A stretch of 64,000 nt of DNA, taken from Paenibacillus lactis. Lineage in GTDB: Bacteria > Bacillota > Bacilli > Paenibacillales > Paenibacillaceae. Of this stretch, positions 49,435 to 59,321 are shown one piece after another. Positions within the stretch are counted from its first letter, which is position 1. Each line of letters begins with the position of its first letter. The stretch is from positions 1 through 64,000 of the forward strand of contig NZ_JAGGKI010000004.1 in the NCBI RefSeq assembly GCF_017873605.1, in the 5' to 3' direction. The notes beneath the pieces are model-generated. The model had not been told where the DNA came from. It worked only from the letters and a program-made list of their open reading frames with translations, and ran no database searches. A program made the translations under genes and the position numbers.

Positions 49435-51491
49435 GCCTGCTCCCCCCTCTTGCTGTTCTTGTTTGTTATTAGCCGTCCGGACGGCTTTACCTTAGCTCCC
49501 GCCCTTGCGGTTACCGCAGTGTTGGCTGCTTTAGCTGTTTTAACTGCTTTCGTCTCTTTCGCCTCTTTCGTCTCCTTCATCCTGCGCGTCTTAGGCGGCT
49601 TCTTCTTCAAGATCACCATGCCGAGCGGCGGCAGCTTAATCTCCAGGCTTTGCGCCTGCTGATGCCACGCCAGCTTCTCCGTTTTGATCTCTCCGACATT
49701 CAGCAGACCCTCTCCTCCGAAATCGGCATGATCCGAGTTAAAGATTTCGATGTACTGCCCCGGACGCGGGGCACCGATGCGGTAGGCTGCATAGGAACGC
49801 GGCTGAAAGTTGATGACAACGAGCAGGGTATCGCCCGGCTTCTTCCCTTTTCGCATAAAGGAAATCACGCTTTGACTGTCATCGTCCGCACTCAGCCACT
49901 CGAATCCGTGAATGTCATGATCCATTTCCCACAGCGCTTTCTCATTAACGTATAACCGGTTTAAAGCTGCTGTGTAATACATATGCTTGCGATGGCTTTC
50001 ATAATCCAGCAGCAGCCAATCCAGCTGCTCCTCATCCTTCCATTCGATGAACTGGCCGAACTCGCCGCCCATGAACAGCAGCTTTTTGCCCGGGTGGGTC
50101 ATGAGATATCCGAGCAAGATCCGGAGTCCGGCAAATTTTTGCTCGTAGCTCCCCGGCATTTTGTTCAGCAGCGATCTTTTGCCATGCACTACCTCATCGT
50201 GGGAAAGCGGCAGCGTAAAATTTTCGGAGTAGGTGTACATCATCGGAAAAGTCAGCAAGTTATGCTTCGAAGGCCGCTGATCAAAATCGTGCTCGATGTA
50301 GGAGAGGGTATCGTTCATCCAGCCCATGTTCCACTTATAGTTGAAGCCTAGTCCGCCTTCGTGTACGGGGGCGGTGACGCCCGGCCATGCGCTTGATTCC
50401 TCCGCCATCATGAGCGCATTCGGGTAATAGTGAAACACCGTTTTGTTCAGCTGCTGCAAAAACGAGATCGCCTCCAGATTTTCCAAGCCCCCTTGCGCAT
50501 TCATGCTGTACTGGCCTGCGGGCTTTTCGAAATCAAGCCGGATCATGCTTGTCACCGCATCCACGCGCAGCCCGTCGATGTGATACATATCCATCCAGAA
50601 TAATGCATTGGAAATCAAGTATGAAATGACTTCCGGCTTGGCATAATCGAAAGACAATGTTCCCCATCCGGGCTTCTCCGCTTTCTGAGGGTCCTCGTAT
50701 TCGTACAGCGGCGTCCCGTCAAATTGGCGAAGACCGTGAGCATCCTTGGCGAAATGGGCCGGCACCCAATCCAGCAGCACGCCGATTCCGGCCTGATGCA
50801 GCTTGTCGACCAGATACATGAAATCGTGAGGCGATCCGTACCGGCTGGTCAGCGCGTAAAAGCCGGTGCCTTGGTACCCCCATGAAAGATCATACGGATG
50901 CTCTGCAAGCGGCATGAATTCCACATGGGTGTAGCTCATTTCCAGCAAATAAGGGATTAAAAGCTCTGCCATTTCCCGGTATGTATAAAAAGAGCCGTCG
51001 TCCTTTTGCCGCCATGTGCCCATATGCATCTCATAGATGTTCAATGGCTTGTTAAACGGGGACTTGCCCCTGCGGCGCCACGCCCCATCATTCCATCGGT
51101 AACCGGACAAATCCGTGACCACCGAAGCCGTTGCCGGCCTGACTTCGGCTTGGAAAGCGTAAGGATCGGCCTTCAGGAATGTTTCACCATAAGGGCCCAT
51201 AAGCTGGTATTTGTAAAATGTTCCAGCTTGCATGCCGGGGAAAAAACGACTCCAAATTCCCGAATCGGGTATCCTATATAACGTGTCTTTGCTGCCGTCC
51301 CAACCGTTCCAATCACCGGCAAGCCCGACTTGCTTAGCGTGCGGAGCCCACACGGTAAACCGGACGCCCTCCTCCCCTTCTTCCCGGGTGGGGTGCGCTC
51401 CCATGCATCGGTAGCTGTGGAACCAGGTTCCTTCATGAAACAAGTACACTTGTTCCGGAGTCATGTTTCCTTCCCTAATTGCTTGGCTCAA
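49431..51491 (-). CDS. glgB: 1,4-alpha-glucan branching enzyme, with Lys/Ala-rich tail
   Basis: A 686-residue GH13 branching enzyme. The N-terminal CBM48-like region (YLFHEGTWFHSYRCMGAHPT) is followed by the barrel with D311 (GLRVDAV), E364 (AEESSAWPG) and SHDEVVHGK. It makes alpha-1,6 branches in glycogen. The last ~55 residues are a basic Lys/Ala/Thr tail (RRMKETKEAKETKAVKTAKA and so on) not found in the usual ~630-residue enzyme. The frame start is a TTG after AGGTGA. An ATG nine codons later also has a fair ribosome-binding site. It is coupled to glgA. Confidence 0.94.
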   Translation of the reverse strand: MSQAIREGNMTPEQVYLFHEGTWFHSYRCMGAHPTREEGEEGVRFTVWAPHAKQVGLAGDWNGWDGSKDTLYRIPDSGIWSRFFPGMQAGTFYKYQLMGPYGETFLKADPYAFQAEVRPATASVVTDLSGYRWNDGAWRRRGKSPFNKPLNIYEMHMGTWRQKDDGSFYTYREMAELLIPYLLEMSYTHVEFMPLAEHPYDLSWGYQGTGFYALTSRYGSPHDFMYLVDKLHQAGIGVLLDWVPAHFAKDAHGLRQFDGTPLYEYEDPQKAEKPGWGTLSFDYAKPEVISYLISNALFWMDMYHIDGLRVDAVTSMIRLDFEKPAGQYSMNAQGGLENLEAISFLQQLNKTVFHYYPNALMMAEESSAWPGVTAPVHEGGLGFNYKWNMGWMNDTLSYIEHDFDQRPSKHNLLTFPMMYTYSENFTLPLSHDEVVHGKRSLLNKMPGSYEQKFAGLRILLGYLMTHPGKKLLFMGGEFGQFIEWKDEEQLDWLLLDYESHRKHMYYTAALNRLYVNEKALWEMDHDIHGFEWLSADDDSQSVISFMRKGKKPGDTLLVVINFQPRSYAAYRIGAPRPGQYIEIFNSDHADFGGEGLLNVGEIKTEKLAWHQQAQSLEIKLPPLGMVILKKKPPKTRRMKETKEAKETKAVKTAKAANTAVTARAGAKVKPSGRLITNKNSKRGEQA

Positions 51492-51689
51492 TACTCTTCA
51501 CCTGCTTTGTCATAAAAATCCATAGATTATTAATGCTATTACCCCATTCTAACCATGTTGAAAATAAAAAATGTCCTTGAAAAATAATTTTGTAATTTTC
51601 AATTTCACATTTCAATATAATCGTTTCAAACCCCGGAAATGACGTTTATGTATGTACAACGCTCGAAAATACATTGGGAGGGAAACGTG

Positions 51690-52904
51690 ATGAAGAAAAA
51701 AGACTGTATTGCTATGCTTTTAGCCGGAGGTGAGGGCAAACGATTGGCTCCTCTGACTTCGAAGCTGGCAAAACCCGCTGTTCCATTTGGCGGCCGCTAC
51801 CGCATAATCGATTTTCCTCTCAGCAATTGCGCCAATTCCGGTATTGACACTGTCGGAGTTTTGACGCAGTACGAGGCAGAATCGCTGCACGAGCATATCG
51901 GAGAAGGCGAGCCTTGGGGCATGGCCCGTACAAACGCAAATGGCATTGCGCTCCTTCCTTCGCACAACACGGAAACTCAGGAATATCTAGGGACTGCAGA
52001 TGCCATATATAAAAACATACCATTCATTGACGAGCAGGATCCGGAGCATGTGCTGATCTTGTCCGGGGACCACATTTATCAGATGGATTACCGCGAGATG
52101 CTGGAGGCCCATAAGCGGCAGGGAGCGCCTGCAACGATCTCTGTGATGGAGGTTCCATGGGAAGAAGCAAGCCGGTTCGGCGTCATGAGTGTGGACGACA
52201 ATCTGAATATTATCGAATTTGCGGAGAAGCCGGCAAAGCCGAAAAGCAATCTGGCTTCGATGGGAATTTATTTGTTCCGTTGGGACTATCTGAAGCAGCA
52301 CCTGCTCGAGGATGCCGCCGACCCGAACTCCAGCCATGACTTCGGGAAAGACGTCATCCCTAAAATGCTGTCCGGCCATGAATCCTTGCTGGCCTTCCGT
52401 TTCCAGGGCTATTGGCGCGATGTCGGCACGGTCGAAAGCCTGTGGGAAGCCCATATGGATGTGCTGCGCGCCAGCGAACTCGTGCTGGAACGAACCGATT
52501 GGCCAATGTACACCCGCCCGTGGATGTCGAAGCCTTCCACGACCCGCACCCGTAATCACGAGTACGCCGACTGCCTTATACACGAGCACTGCTCGTTCGA
52601 AGGCAAGGCGAAGAATTCGGTCGTATTCTGCGGCGCGGAAATCGGCAAATATTCCATCGTCAAGGACAGCGTCATTATGCCGAATGCCAGGGTGGGAAAG
52701 GGCGTCCATATTGAGCATGCCATCGTTGGCGAAGGAGCCGTAATCAGAGATGGCGCCGTCGTCAAAGGCTCGCCGGGCAACGTCGTGGTTGTCGGCCCTT
52801 ACGAAACCGTGCTTCCAAAGCCGACGATCCGGACCCAGCCAAGCCGCCTTTTGCAGGATGTATACGAAAAGGGACGGCTGCGGGCCAACGTCTCTTCTTC
52901 CTAA
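51690..52904 (+). CDS. glgC: Glucose-1-phosphate adenylyltransferase
   Basis: A 404-residue enzyme that makes ADP-glucose from ATP and glucose-1-phosphate, the first step of glycogen synthesis. It has [52 protein letters not shown] and [12 protein letters not shown] left-handed beta-helix C-terminus (hexapeptide-like [18 protein letters not shown]) follows. GGGAGGG precedes the ATG, and the frame is open 17 codons further upstream. It is divergent from glgB-glgA, and no glgD or glgP gene is present. A plus-strand TATAAT near 51616 may be its -10. Confidence 0.95.
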   Translation: MKKKDCIAMLLAGGEGKRLAPLTSKLAKPAVPFGGRYRIIDFPLSNCANSGIDTVGVLTQYEAESLHEHIGEGEPWGMARTNANGIALLPSHNTETQEYLGTADAIYKNIPFIDEQDPEHVLILSGDHIYQMDYREMLEAHKRQGAPATISVMEVPWEEASRFGVMSVDDNLNIIEFAEKPAKPKSNLASMGIYLFRWDYLKQHLLEDAADPNSSHDFGKDVIPKMLSGHESLLAFRFQGYWRDVGTVESLWEAHMDVLRASELVLERTDWPMYTRPWMSKPSTTRTRNHEYADCLIHEHCSFEGKAKNSVVFCGAEIGKYSIVKDSVIMPNARVGKGVHIEHAIVGEGAVIRDGAVVKGSPGNVVVVGPYETVLPKPTIRTQPSRLLQDVYEKGRLRANVSSS

Positions 52905-52951
52905 CATCGTATCGTTCCCATGGACGATAGATGCAGCCAGCCATAATAATC

Positions 52952-52980
52952 AAAAAGCGATCCGGCCGGATCGCTTTTTT
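52952..52980 (+). terminator. Terminator of glgC
   Basis: AAAAAGCGATCC/GGATCGCTTTTT around GGCC, followed by T7 on the plus strand. Confidence 0.95.
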
Positions 52981-53079
52981 TGATATTAAACATACTTTCG
53001 CCGATTTCGCGCAATTGCCCCAGTGCTTTCAGCTCAGCTCAATGCCGCTTCCTGTTTTACCTAAGCATGAAGCCCGTGA

Positions 53080-53610
53080 TCAGACAAATACCTTTTCGTA
53101 CAAATTCACGATTCGGCCGCCCATATCCTGCTCGGCCACAAATTGAAATCCCTGCCCCACATAGAACTGGTTCAGCCCCGGGAGATGGGACACGCAGTCC
53201 AGGCGAAAGCCTGCCCTGCCCTCTGCGCGCAGCTTCTCCTCCGCGAACGACAGCATGCCCGCTCCGAGGGATAATCCCCGGAATTGCGGCCGAACGGTCA
53301 ATCGATGCAAATAACCGAACGACGGATCATCCCGCTCCCCCCAATACGAGGGATCACCGTATTGAAGGGTGAACATCCCGGCCGCTTCACCATCTTGCCG
53401 CAGCAGAAAAACCTCGCGCTCCTTCAAATACTGCTGCATAAGCTCCATCGTGAACAGGGATGGCGTCCATTGCCCAAGCCCCTGCTTCACCATCAGCTCT
53501 GCTGTCTCCCGCAGCATGGACAGCATATCGCCGGCGTCCTCCTGCACAGCCATCCCGAGCTGAAAGCTGCCTTTTGCCGTGGTAAAAATCCTCAATGCCT
53601 TATTCGACAT
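53080..53610 (-). CDS. GNAT-family acetyltransferase
   Basis: A 176-residue GNAT-like protein. The acetyl-CoA segment is YLHRLTVRPQFRGLSLGAGM with the RGxxxGxG-type loop. VFLLRQDGEAAGMFTLQYGD is the preceding beta-hairpin and LDCVSHLPGLNQFYVGQGFQ the catalytic end. GGGGGAG precedes the ATG. The substrate is unknown. Confidence 0.82.
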   Translation of the reverse strand: MSNKALRIFTTAKGSFQLGMAVQEDAGDMLSMLRETAELMVKQGLGQWTPSLFTMELMQQYLKEREVFLLRQDGEAAGMFTLQYGDPSYWGERDDPSFGYLHRLTVRPQFRGLSLGAGMLSFAEEKLRAEGRAGFRLDCVSHLPGLNQFYVGQGFQFVAEQDMGGRIVNLYEKVFV

Positions 53611-53646
53611 CCTGTTCTCCCCCGTTCTCATAGTCATCTAAAAAAA

Positions 53647-53674
53647 GGCTTTGCCGAATCGCTTCGGCAAAGCC
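53647..53674 (-). terminator. Terminator abutting the OmpR-type kinase stop codon
   Basis: GGCTTTGCCGAA/TTCGGCAAAGCC is a 12-bp stem with a 4-base loop and T8 on the minus strand. It begins immediately after the stop codon of the kinase gene. Confidence 0.92.
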
Positions 53675-55126
53675 TTATACGGTCGGGCCGGGCATGCCTT
53701 CCTCCCCGTTTTCCAGCCCGCCGGCCACCGGAATTTTCCCTTCCGGAAGCGGCAGTTTGACAATGACGGATGTTCCGTGCCCGAGCTCGCTCTCCATCTC
53801 CATCGTACCGCCGTGCAGCTCAACGAGCTGCTGTGTGATCGCAAGGCCAAGACCGGTGCCGCCGTTGAGCGGATTGACCTGGAAGAAGCGATCCTTCACC
53901 CTGCGCAGATGCTCCTCCGAAATGCCGATCCCATAATCCCTGACCGTCACCGTGACGAACTTCTCCTCCATCGTAAAGTACAGGTTGATGACGCCGTTCT
54001 CATGCGAGAATTTCACCGCATTGTCCACAATATTGAGGAACACCTGCTTCAGCCGGTTGGCATCGCCGTATATGATCGGCTTCTCTTCCGACTCCAGCTT
54101 GATGGTGACGCCCTTCTTCTCGGCCTTCGCCCACAGATTCAAAATGATCTCCTGCAGCAGCTCCCGCAGATTGACGATCCCCTTCACCAGCTTCATTTCA
54201 TTCTGCTGGAGCTTGGAGAAGTCCAGCAGCTCTTCCACAAGCCCGATCAAGCGGTCGGTCTCCTTGGCAATAATCTGCATCCCGATCTTTGTTTCCTCCG
54301 GATCATAGCCGCCCGAGTCGAGTGTTTCGCTCCAGCCCTTGATGCTGGTGAGCGGGGTCCGGAGCTCATGGGAGATCGAGGAGATAAAATCATCCTTGAC
54401 CTGGTTGCTCCGCACGATTTCCTGGGCCATGTAGTTCAGGGTAGACGACAGCTCGCCAAGCTCGTATTTGTAATCCCCCTTGATGCGGACATTAAATTTG
54501 CCCTTGGCCATCTGGGTGGATACCGTCGTAATATTATTGATCGGCTTCACGATCGAGTTGGCCAGACCGATGCTGAACGCCAGCACGATCGCAAGCACCG
54601 CTGCCCCGATGCTGACGGCGAATAACGTCAGCTTGAGCAGTCGATCGTTAATGAGATCCAGCGACGTTACGTAACGAAGGATATACGTTTGATCGAAGCC
54701 GTTCTGAATCGACTGGGAAACAGCCATTACGATTTGTCCGGTACCGGGCTGTTTGCCGACCCAACGGCTGGTGTCGCCCGCGAGCGCCTGCGTCACGTCA
54801 CTTGTCTTGATCGTTTGCTCCAGATCGAAGCCGGCCGATGTCGTCAGCACCTGCCCGGACGTGTTCAAAATTTGCAACTCGGTATTGTAGAGCTCAAAAT
54901 GCCGAACCATCTCGCTCAGCTGATTCACATTATCCGACGACGTGACCCGGAACGGCTGATAGAACTCGTTCGAGAGGCGGATATGGTTGCTGACATGGTT
55001 ATACACCGTATCGTAATAATAGGTTCGGATTGCGATTAGAAAGATTACTTCAACCAGCAGCAAGGCGATGAACACTACCAGGAAGTAGTGCAGCACGATT
55101 TGCCGCCGAATGCCTTTTTTGATCAT
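53675..55126 (-). CDS. Membrane sensor histidine kinase (HisKA type)
   Basis: A 483-residue kinase with two transmembrane segments (near residues 10-35 and 170-195) flanking an extracellular domain of ~135 residues. HAMP follows (ANSIVKPINNITTVSTQMAK), then H253 in SSISHELRTPLTSIKGW. The ATPase has NIVDNAVKFS, DYGIGISEEH and GGTGLGLAITQQLVELHGG. It resembles PhoR/ResE/WalK-type kinases. Its ATG overlaps the response-regulator stop by one base (TAATG), so the two are coupled. Confidence 0.93.
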   Translation of the reverse strand: MIKKGIRRQIVLHYFLVVFIALLLVEVIFLIAIRTYYYDTVYNHVSNHIRLSNEFYQPFRVTSSDNVNQLSEMVRHFELYNTELQILNTSGQVLTTSAGFDLEQTIKTSDVTQALAGDTSRWVGKQPGTGQIVMAVSQSIQNGFDQTYILRYVTSLDLINDRLLKLTLFAVSIGAAVLAIVLAFSIGLANSIVKPINNITTVSTQMAKGKFNVRIKGDYKYELGELSSTLNYMAQEIVRSNQVKDDFISSISHELRTPLTSIKGWSETLDSGGYDPEETKIGMQIIAKETDRLIGLVEELLDFSKLQQNEMKLVKGIVNLRELLQEIILNLWAKAEKKGVTIKLESEEKPIIYGDANRLKQVFLNIVDNAVKFSHENGVINLYFTMEEKFVTVTVRDYGIGISEEHLRRVKDRFFQVNPLNGGTGLGLAITQQLVELHGGTMEMESELGHGTSVIVKLPLPEGKIPVAGGLENGEEGMPGPTV

Positions 55127-55821
55127 TAGCCCTGACCCTTCCATTTATAGCCGTGTCCCCATACCGTTTGGAGATATTCCGGCTCGGAAGGATTGCTCTC
55201 GATTTTTTGGCGCAGTCTCCGAATATTGACGTCCACGATTTTGGGGTCGCCCATATATTCTTTGCCCCAAACATGGTCCAGCAGGACATCACGGCTAAGC
55301 GGCGTATTTTCTTTTTCCAGGAAAAACTGCACCAGCGAAAACTCGGTCGGTGTCAGCTCGACGGACTGGCCGTTCTTCTTGAATTGCTTGGATATCAGGT
55401 CAAGCGTGAACGGACCGGACTGGAACGATACCTTAGCGGCTCCGGCTCGCTGAACGTTGACCCGGCGCAGCAGGGACTGAAGCCTTGCAATCAGCTCCGT
55501 CGGACTGAACGGCTTGCTGACATGGTCGTCGGCACCGACGGACAGCGCATATACCTTGTCCTGCTCCTGAACCTTGGCGGTCAGAAAGATAATGCCGATT
55601 CGCTCATTCGTCTCCCGAATTCTCCGGCACACCTCGAACCCGTCGATCCCGGGAACCATGACGTCCAGCAATGCGATATCGATGTCTGGCGTCGACTGCA
55701 ACAGGCGCAGCGCTTCGTTACCGTCTCCGGTCTCGAGAACTTCAAACCCGTTGCGTTTAAGATTGATCACGATAAAACTGCGAATGGATTCTTCGTCTTC
55801 CAATATGAGTACTTTACTCAA
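55126..55821 (-). CDS. OmpR-family response regulator
   Basis: A 231-residue regulator: receiver with phospho-acceptor D53 (IALLDVMVPGIDGFE), lysine in VSKPFSPTEL, then a winged helix DNA-binding domain (LTPTEFSLVQFFLEKENTPL, DVNIRRLRQKIE). The start is TTG, 9 nt after AGGGG. It lies 3 bp downstream of the FG-GAP lipoprotein gene, so it is probably part of the same transcript. Confidence 0.94.
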   Translation of the reverse strand: MSKVLILEDEESIRSFIVINLKRNGFEVLETGDGNEALRLLQSTPDIDIALLDVMVPGIDGFEVCRRIRETNERIGIIFLTAKVQEQDKVYALSVGADDHVSKPFSPTELIARLQSLLRRVNVQRAGAAKVSFQSGPFTLDLISKQFKKNGQSVELTPTEFSLVQFFLEKENTPLSRDVLLDHVWGKEYMGDPKIVDVNIRRLRQKIESNPSEPEYLQTVWGHGYKWKGQG

Positions 55822-55824
55822 GAT

Positions 55825-57153
55825 CTAGTTCCCCTTTCTTTCGATAGGAGCCACATTGTTGCTTGGCTTGTTCTCTTTTTTGCTAAGCTTTAGATCGCCG
55901 TGGCTTCGGTACGCGATAACGCGGCTTTTTTCCTTCACTAAAATCTCCCAATCGGACTCAGCCTCCGCCCACTGGGCCATCGTGAAAAATTTAATCTCCG
56001 CCACTGATTCACCAGAATCGATCATCACGAAATTCAGATAGGAATCTTTGTTGGATTCCGGGGTAATCGTAATCTGGTTGTACAGGTCGGCCGGGAAATC
56101 CAAATAGAAGTGGTTATTGATATCATAGTATCTTTGAAGCACGAATTGCAGTCCTTCATTTTCATTCACTTCGCGAATTTCTCCGTCCCACTGATAATAG
56201 GTGGTAAAGTAAGGGATTTCCTCGAAGAGCCGGTCCTCCCAGCCTGCCGGTCTTTCCAGCAATCCAATCTCCAGAGTGCCGTCATCGTTCACGTCTTCGC
56301 TCTCGATCGGCAGCTCTTTGAAGGTCAGCAGCTCATCCTGCAGGATATCGACAAACTTATTATCCTCCATGATGATCAGCTTCGAATAGGAGGAATTGGA
56401 TATAACCGAAGCATCGAGAATTATACCTTCTTTATTTTTAGCCACTTTCCCTGCGACAACATTGTAATAACTTTCAATATTCGGTCCGAGATCCAGCTTA
56501 TCCAGCTCAACGAAGGCTTCCTCGAACTTGTCATATTGATACGTGCTGACGTACGACAGCTCTTTCTGCTGGAGATAAACGACGGTAATATCCTTGATCT
56601 TGTCGCCGTTCAAATCCCCGATATTAAAGTGGGTATAAGGCAGCGGAGCTACCTTCTCGAGCGAGTTGCCCGAGAACGAATAGACGATCAACAGGTTCTG
56701 AAGATTCTCCTCGCCGCGGGAGAAGCCTGCAACGATATCGACCTTGCCGTCATTCGTGAAATCTACGAAATCAAACGATTCCAGCACGGTCCCTTCCCCG
56801 TCAAAATCCAGCAGCTTGACCCAGGCATCTCCCTGCTGCTGCATGATCATGCCGTGGATCTTCACTTCTTCATCCGGCGTCTGATAGAAGACGACCGCTT
56901 CCAGCACACCGTCATTGTCCAGATCCTGAATGCGGATCGAGCTGCTGTCCACGTCGCTCCTTGGTCTGATGATTGCCCCGGTATCGGTCTTCCGTTTCTG
57001 AAGGGCTGTCTGGATCGCGCCGTGCAGCGTCGCTTTATCCGCAGGCAGTTCCGGCTTCTTCATCAGCGAGACCGGATCCTGAATAAACGTGCAGCCGCTA
57101 AGCAGAAACAGCAGCAAGCCGGACAGCAAGGCTTGTATCACTCTATATTTCAA
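55825..57153 (-). CDS. FG-GAP/VCBS-like lipoprotein, possible signal partner
   Basis: A 442-residue lipoprotein: hydrophobic signal with the lipobox LSGC. The mature part has calcium-binding-like FG-GAP/VCBS repeats, DLDNDGVLEAV, DFTNDGKVDIV, DLNGDKIKDIT and DVNDDGTLEIG. It is anchored outside the membrane. A TTG start is likely, because the only ATGs lie after the signal peptide, but the ribosome-binding site is weak. Its position directly upstream of a response-regulator and kinase pair suggests a role in sensing. This is inferred from context only. Confidence 0.8.
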   Translation of the reverse strand: MKYRVIQALLSGLLLFLLSGCTFIQDPVSLMKKPELPADKATLHGAIQTALQKRKTDTGAIIRPRSDVDSSSIRIQDLDNDGVLEAVVFYQTPDEEVKIHGMIMQQQGDAWVKLLDFDGEGTVLESFDFVDFTNDGKVDIVAGFSRGEENLQNLLIVYSFSGNSLEKVAPLPYTHFNIGDLNGDKIKDITVVYLQQKELSYVSTYQYDKFEEAFVELDKLDLGPNIESYYNVVAGKVAKNKEGIILDASVISNSSYSKLIIMEDNKFVDILQDELLTFKELPIESEDVNDDGTLEIGLLERPAGWEDRLFEEIPYFTTYYQWDGEIREVNENEGLQFVLQRYYDINNHFYLDFPADLYNQITITPESNKDSYLNFVMIDSGESVAEIKFFTMAQWAEAESDWEILVKEKSRVIAYRSHGDLKLSKKENKPSNNVAPIERKGN

Positions 57154-57206
57154 TCCAGATCATCTCATTTCTATTCCATAGCCTCATTTATAAAACCTAC
57201 AGATAA

Positions 57207-57926
57207 TTACAGTCTTGACTTCTCGCCATGAGTTAAACGCCGTCCCGTCACGTCGACGACAAGCTCTCCGCCGGCGAGCCCCATCACGCGGGTGCAGTAT
57301 TTTTCCGCCAGCTCCAGCGGGATCACCGTAACGACCGTAAGCCTTTCTTCATCACATAGGGTCTTTAACGTTTTGAGCACGTGCTCGGCCGATCCCGGAT
57401 CCAGGCCCGTGACGGGCTCGTCCGCAAGAATCACCTTCGCTCCGTGCACAAGCGCCCGGGCGATTGCGATCCGCTGTCTTTCTCCCCCGCTTAGCTCCCC
57501 TGCTTTGCGGTGGGCCTTGTCCAAAAGCCCCAAATGCTCGATCGTATCCATGGCTCCCATATAATCATCCGAGCGGACCATGCCGGTAAGCATCCGCCAC
57601 CATGGCGTCTGGCTCGATTGTCCGATCAGCACGTTTTTAAGTGCAGTGCGATTGACGTTTAAGGAAGGGTTTTGCTCGAGATACGCCCATTCCCGGCGAA
57701 TTTTACGTTTACCCGCGGGATTCATCATATCTTCGCCGTCAATCGTCAATTTGCCGCCGTCCCATTTTTCCTGCATGGACAGGCAGCTCATCATCAAGCT
57801 TTTTCCGCTTCCGCTCGCACCGATGAGTCCGATCATTTCCCCGCGCTCCATCTGAAAGGTGATATCCTTCAGCACCGGCGTGCGGTCAGGACCTATCGTT
57901 TTCTTCAGCCGATCCACTTTAATCAT
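57207..57926 (-). CDS. ABC transporter ATPase of unknown partner (PhnC-like)
   Basis: A 239-residue ATPase: Walker A GASGSGKS, signature [19 protein letters not shown], Walker B VILADEPVTGLDPGS. The form PVLKDITFQMERGEMIGLIG is close to PhnC and other importer ATPases. No permease or binding-protein gene is adjacent. GGGAGAG precedes the ATG. The gap to the lipoprotein gene downstream is 53 bp, so it may be co-transcribed with it. The normal H-loop histidine segment reads VTVIPLELAEKY, lacking the usual TH pair. Confidence 0.85.
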   Translation of the reverse strand: MIKVDRLKKTIGPDRTPVLKDITFQMERGEMIGLIGASGSGKSLMMSCLSMQEKWDGGKLTIDGEDMMNPAGKRKIRREWAYLEQNPSLNVNRTALKNVLIGQSSQTPWWRMLTGMVRSDDYMGAMDTIEHLGLLDKAHRKAGELSGGERQRIAIARALVHGAKVILADEPVTGLDPGSAEHVLKTLKTLCDEERLTVVTVIPLELAEKYCTRVMGLAGGELVVDVTGRRLTHGEKSRL

Positions 57927-58013
57927 GTTATCGTCTCTCCCGTCAAGTGCGTATTCCTACTCTCTAGTTTAGAAGAAAGCGAGGGCAATTGCCATGAGAA
58001 CAAACATTCGCAT

Positions 58014-59192
58014 TTACAGCTTTGAATCGGCAGCAGGTTTAAACAGCGCACCCGCACATCCAAATAGAATGTACAGTCCTCCGAGCAGGAAAAATATGCC
58101 GCCATTCCACCCGGTCTCCATTAATGCTCCGCCCGCATTAGGGCCCGCAATGCTCCCGACATTAAAGTGAAAAGAGGCGACGACGTTCGCTGCCGGAAGG
58201 AGCAGCTTCGGCAATATATCAGCCGCGTAAGCAAGTCCTAGCGAAAAGAAGGAGCCGACGAGGCCTCCGGCAGCCGTTAACAATATGAGAGTTGCCCAAA
58301 AATTCGTTCCTGCCAGCGGAATGAGCGCGAAACACAGTCCGCCGGAGATCCCTGCGATCACCAGTACGCGCTTGCGGCCGAACTTATCGCTCCATATGCC
58401 GAGCGGGAGCTGGAGCAGCAGCCCTCCGATCCCGACAAAAGGCAGCAGCATCGATATTTCGTCCAGCGTAAACCCGCTTCTTAACCCGTAAACGGGAAAA
58501 TTGCTGTTCATACCGGCTTCCATATACCCGTACAGGAATGCCGGCAGCAAAGCGTACCATGCCAAACGGTAGCTTCTCATATATCTTCCGGATGACGTCT
58601 GATCGCCGCCTTCGACTTTTTCAGGCTTGATGTTCGGCAGCTTGACCAGCACAATGATCAGTATGAACAGAAACTGCACCGCAAGGACCACGAATGGAAC
58701 GGCCTCTCCGTATTTGAGGAGCGGAATCCCAAGCGGGCCGATGCTGAAGCCTAGCCCGTAAGACATGCCGTAGAAGGAGATGCTCCTGCCCCGGTTCTTA
58801 GACGTTGACATCATCAGCACCCATAGCTGGGCTGCATAATGCAGAGCGCTGTCACCGATTCCGACTAGCAATCTAAGCACAAACCAAAACGCAACGCTTG
58901 GGATCAGCGGGAACGCAAGCAGCGACAGCATCACCAAAACAAGTCCGGACGCGATCAGCTTTTTAAAGCCGATCAAGCCCAGCAACCTCTCCGCAACCAG
59001 CGTCATCGCGAAAGAGCCGACGTACAGCGCAGCGGCGTTCAAGCCGTTCATCGAGGATGATATCCCCATTCGTTCTAGAAATATCGCCAGCACGGGCAGC
59101 AGCAGTCCCTGGCTCAGGCCCGCCGCTACAACGACGGCAATTAATATGAAATAATGAGTTCTCCCTTGACGGGGTTGTGCAGCTTCTGTCAC
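58014..59192 (-). CDS. Major facilitator superfamily transporter
   Basis: A 392-residue membrane protein with about 12 hydrophobic segments. The motif GIWSDKFGRKRVLVIAG between helices 8 and 9 is the MFS signature, and the N-terminal half has VLAIFLERMGISSSMNGLN. A GTG start is preferred, because the leftmost TTG is only 2 nt from GGAGG. It is a drug- or metabolite-exporter-like MFS protein. It is divergent from an ArsR-type regulator that may control it. Confidence 0.88.
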   Translation of the reverse strand: MTEAAQPRQGRTHYFILIAVVVAAGLSQGLLLPVLAIFLERMGISSSMNGLNAAALYVGSFAMTLVAERLLGLIGFKKLIASGLVLVMLSLLAFPLIPSVAFWFVLRLLVGIGDSALHYAAQLWVLMMSTSKNRGRSISFYGMSYGLGFSIGPLGIPLLKYGEAVPFVVLAVQFLFILIIVLVKLPNIKPEKVEGGDQTSSGRYMRSYRLAWYALLPAFLYGYMEAGMNSNFPVYGLRSGFTLDEISMLLPFVGIGGLLLQLPLGIWSDKFGRKRVLVIAGISGGLCFALIPLAGTNFWATLILLTAAGGLVGSFFSLGLAYAADILPKLLLPAANVVASFHFNVGSIAGPNAGGALMETGWNGGIFFLLGGLYILFGCAGALFKPAADSKL

Positions 59193-59249
59193 GTAAAACA
59201 AGGCCTCCTCTATGTAGAAAAAACAATGAATTTAAACAGCCAAATGAAC

Positions 59250-59278
59250 ATTATAGTGGACAAGCCCAATCGATACAA
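59250..59278 (-). promoter_or_regulatory. Sigma-A promoter of the MFS gene
   Basis: TTGTAT and TATAAT are exactly 17 bp apart on the minus strand, in the 130-bp divergent region with the ArsR-type gene. Confidence 0.75.
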
Positions 59279-59321
59279 GCCATAATAATAACAATGCCAT
59301 CAATTGGGAGGGTATCTGTAA

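Noticed and set aside
53651..54625. 324-codon plus-strand frame opposite the kinase gene
   Set aside because: Antisense to a clear histidine kinase, with no supported start.
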